From NCBI GenBank assembly GCA_022493055.1, contig CP092781.1, positions 2,046,001 to 2,110,000 of the forward strand: a stretch of DNA of 64,000 nucleotides, given 5' to 3'. This document shows, in pieces, positions 62,327 through 64,000 of the stretch. Source of the DNA: Staphylococcus roterodami. GTDB lineage: Bacteria; Bacillota; Bacilli; Staphylococcales; Staphylococcaceae. The notes beneath the pieces were generated by a model, which saw only the letters and a list, made by a program, of their open reading frames with translations, did not search any database and was not told where the DNA came from. Numbering within the stretch: the stretch's first letter is position 1; each line of letters starts with the position of its first letter. The position numbers and the translations under genes were made by a program.

Positions 62327-63112
62327 ATGAAAGTTCAAATTTATCAAGTACCAATCATTTTAGGTGATAGTCACAAAAATGAGATACAATTAATGCAATG
62401 GTTTGAGGAACATGTAAATAAAGACATAGATGTAGTTGTCTTACCTGAAATGTGGAACAATGGTTATGATTTAGAACACTTAAATGACAAAGCAGATAAA
62501 AATTTAGATAGAAGCTTTTCGTTTATTAAAAAATTAGCTGAAAAATATGCTGTTGATATCATAGCTGGTTCTGTTTCTAATATTAAAAATAATAAAATAT
62601 ATAACACCGCTTTTAGTGTAAATCTCCATGGCCAGCTAACTAATGAATATGACAAAGTTCATTTGGTACCTATGTTAAGAGAGCATGAATTTTTAACAGC
62701 TGGTGAAAATGTAGCAGAACCATTCCATTTATCTAATGGTACTTTAGTGACTCAGCTTATATGTTATGACTTACGCTTTCCAGAATTATTAAGATATCCA
62801 GCTCGTTGTGGTGCAAAAATTGCATTTTATGTTGCACAATGGCCATTTTCAAGACTTAAACATTGGCAATCCTTATTAAAGGCACGTGCCATTGAAAATA
62901 ATATGTTTGTCATCGGAACTAATAGCACAGGATTTGATGGCAATACCGAATATGCAGGTCATTCAATGGTGATTAATCCAAACGGAGATGTAATTTCAGA
63001 ATTAAAAACTGAATCAGATGTTTTAACTGTAGATTTAAATTTAAACGAAGTAGATCAACAACGAGAAAACATTCCAGTGTTTAAAAGTATAAAATTAGAT
63101 TTATACAAGTAA
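62327..63112 (+). CDS. Nitrilase-superfamily (carbon-nitrogen) hydrolase
   Basis: The 261-residue enzyme has the catalytic triad of the superfamily: Glu in [11 protein letters not shown] (about residue 45), Lys in YDKVHLVPM (about residue 110) and Cys in [11 protein letters not shown] (about residue 146). Such amidases include omega-amidase, which deaminates 2-oxoglutaramate or 2-oxosuccinamate, and deaminated-glutathione amidase; both are plausible here. The start follows AAGGATGTGATGTT. It is the conserved left neighbour of agr. Confidence 0.9.
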   Translation: MKVQIYQVPIILGDSHKNEIQLMQWFEEHVNKDIDVVVLPEMWNNGYDLEHLNDKADKNLDRSFSFIKKLAEKYAVDIIAGSVSNIKNNKIYNTAFSVNLHGQLTNEYDKVHLVPMLREHEFLTAGENVAEPFHLSNGTLVTQLICYDLRFPELLRYPARCGAKIAFYVAQWPFSRLKHWQSLLKARAIENNMFVIGTNSTGFDGNTEYAGHSMVINPNGDVISELKTESDVLTVDLNLNEVDQQRENIPVFKSIKLDLYK

Positions 63113-63282
63113 GATGCATTAATTTAAAATTAAACTTTAAAGATACTTACAATAATACTTAGAATTATGATTCGCTTCTTCATAAGTCTATTTTTATGTA
63201 TAGACCTCCGCCATATCAAATAATTCATCTTTAAGTTCTTGATACTAGTTAAAACGTTTTAATCCCCTCTTTTATTGCATCA

Positions 63283-63801
63283 AAAAAGGCCACGAGCTTG
63301 GGAGGGGCTCACGACCATATACTTATTATTAAGGGAATGTTTTACAGTTATTTTTTCAATCTATTTTTGGGGATGTTATTAATTATGAAAAAAATTATAT
63401 TTATCAAATAATGATAAATCGATGTTGTTTACGATAGCTTACATGCTAGAAATAATTATCTGTAATGATAATTAAGAAAAATACATAGCACTGAGTCCAA
63501 GGAAACTAACTCTATTAGCAAATGTTACTCACTTGCTAAATTCACATGGTTATTAAGTTGGGATGGCTTAATAACTCATACTTTTAGTACTATACGAAGA
63601 TAACAAATTTACAATGAAAGTAATTAATTATTCGTCTTATTTTTTAGTGAATTTGTTCACAGTGTCGATAATCCATTTTACTAAGTCACTGATTGTTGAA
63701 ATGATATCTTGTGCCATTGAAATCACTCCTTCCTTAATTAAGATAAAAATTCTTAAAATTAAACAACTCATCAACTATTTTCCATCACATCTCTGTGATC
63801 T
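63283..63801 (-). ncRNA. rnaIII: RNAIII, effector RNA of the agr system
   Basis: On the minus strand the 5' end AGATCACAGAGATGTGATGG (starting at 63801) and the terminator hairpin (GGTCGTGAGCCCC pairing with the CAAGCTCGTGGCC arm, then TTTTTT at about 63283-63289) match S. aureus RNAIII, giving about 519 nt. The CCCCTCCCAAGC loop is the C-rich seed that blocks ribosome sites of targets such as spa and rot mRNA. It also encodes delta-toxin. It is transcribed from P3 under AgrA. Confidence 0.95.
63637..63717 (-). CDS. hld: Delta-haemolysin, encoded within RNAIII
   Basis: The 26-residue amphipathic peptide starts MAQDIISTISDLVKW and ends NKFTKK; ribosome site AAGGAAGGAGTG. It is secreted without a signal peptide, lyses membranes and is exported by the PSM transporter. 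Residue 10 is Ser where the commonest S. aureus form has Gly. Too short for ordinary ORF calling. Confidence 0.97.
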   Translation of the reverse strand: MAQDIISTISDLVKWIIDTVNKFTKK

Positions 63802-63874
63802 ATTTATATTAAAACATGCAAAAAGCATTTGTTTTCTATTTTTTCTTAACTAGTCATTTTTTATTCTTAACTGT
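63802..63874 (-). promoter_or_regulatory. agr P3 promoter with AgrA boxes
   Basis: On the minus strand ACAGTTAAG (63866-63874) and ACTAGTTAAG (63845-63854) are the paired AgrA repeats, and TATAAAT lies just before the RNAIII start. The second box is imperfect, as usual for P3, which binds AgrA more weakly than P2. Confidence 0.9.
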
Positions 63875-63915
63875 AAATTTTTTTATGTTAAAATATTAAA
63901 TACAAATTACATTCA

Positions 63916-63955
63916 ACAGTTAAGTATTTATTTTCGACAGTTAGGCAATATAATG
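63916..63955 (+). promoter_or_regulatory. agr P2 promoter with AgrA boxes
   Basis: ACAGTTAAG (63916-63924) and ACAGTTAGG (63937-63945) are direct repeats 21 bp apart, followed by TATAAT (63949-63954). It drives the agrBDCA transcript. The window ends at the agrB ribosome site (GAGGAGAGTGG), so agrB itself is not visible. Confidence 0.92.
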
Positions 63956-64000
63956 ATAAAAGATTGTACTAAATCGTATAATATGAGTGAGGAGAGTGGT

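Overview
The window is AT-rich staphylococcal chromosome from the Staphylococcus aureus complex. The agr locus with RNAIII and delta-toxin, beta-haemolysin, LukGH, Map/Eap, SpsA/SpsB, GlpQ and coenzyme A disulfide reductase are diagnostic. Small protein-level differences from the S. aureus versions I remember (GlpQ, Hlb, delta-toxin) would fit a divergent S. aureus or a sister species such as S. argenteus; I cannot settle this without a search.

Positions 1-29.6 kb hold a core housekeeping block: a LysR regulator end, clpB with its CtsR operator, an OatA-like acyltransferase, sufT, a Cof-type phosphatase, cdr, a decayed IS/STAR element, yisL, an FAH-family hydrolase, addBA, spsAB, a TVP38/DedA-like membrane protein, pgi, argGH, glpQ, rocD-gudB and an old-yellow-enzyme homologue. 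It runs in the reverse of its usual direction relative to agr.

Positions about 29.7-44.18 kb are an ICE6013-like integrative conjugative element. It carries an IS30-like DDE transposase (here frameshifted), a VirB4/VirB6/VirB8-like and cell-wall-hydrolase transfer operon, an FtsK-like coupling protein, a NicK-type relaxase with an oriT hairpin inside its 5' end, and HelP/DUF961-like proteins. No cargo genes are visible. Its right end lies inside map, which is cut in its fourth repeat domain.

Positions 44.2-50.8 kb hold the immune-evasion/toxin cluster: truncated map, intact hlb, lukGH and an M20 peptidase. Positions 51.0-57.24 kb are a small decayed island at the groEL 3' end, bounded by a degenerate second copy of the groEL end and terminator. 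It carries an ALA-synthase-like enzyme translationally coupled to a frameshifted EamA exporter, STAR repeats, a frameshifted KtrB/TrkH potassium channel, a lone HTH fragment and a two-gene GNAT/small-protein module with an operator-like palindrome. Positions 57.2-64 kb are groESL with CIRCE, mroQ, sdrH, a nitroreductase, a nitrilase-family amidase, RNAIII/hld and the agr P3/P2 promoters; the window stops just before agrB.

The most striking large-scale observation is the junction itself. The clpB-to-rocD block and the map-to-agr block lie far apart in standard S. aureus chromosomes (roughly 0.9 and 2.1 Mb). Here they are joined through the ICE, with one block inverted relative to the other, and the rest of map is missing from the far side of the ICE. 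This is what an ICE-associated inversion across the terminus would leave, or alternatively an assembly misjoin at a multicopy ICE. The small-molecule cassette (ALA-synthase-like enzyme plus exporter) and the GNAT module in the groEL island are the best candidates for undescribed functions.
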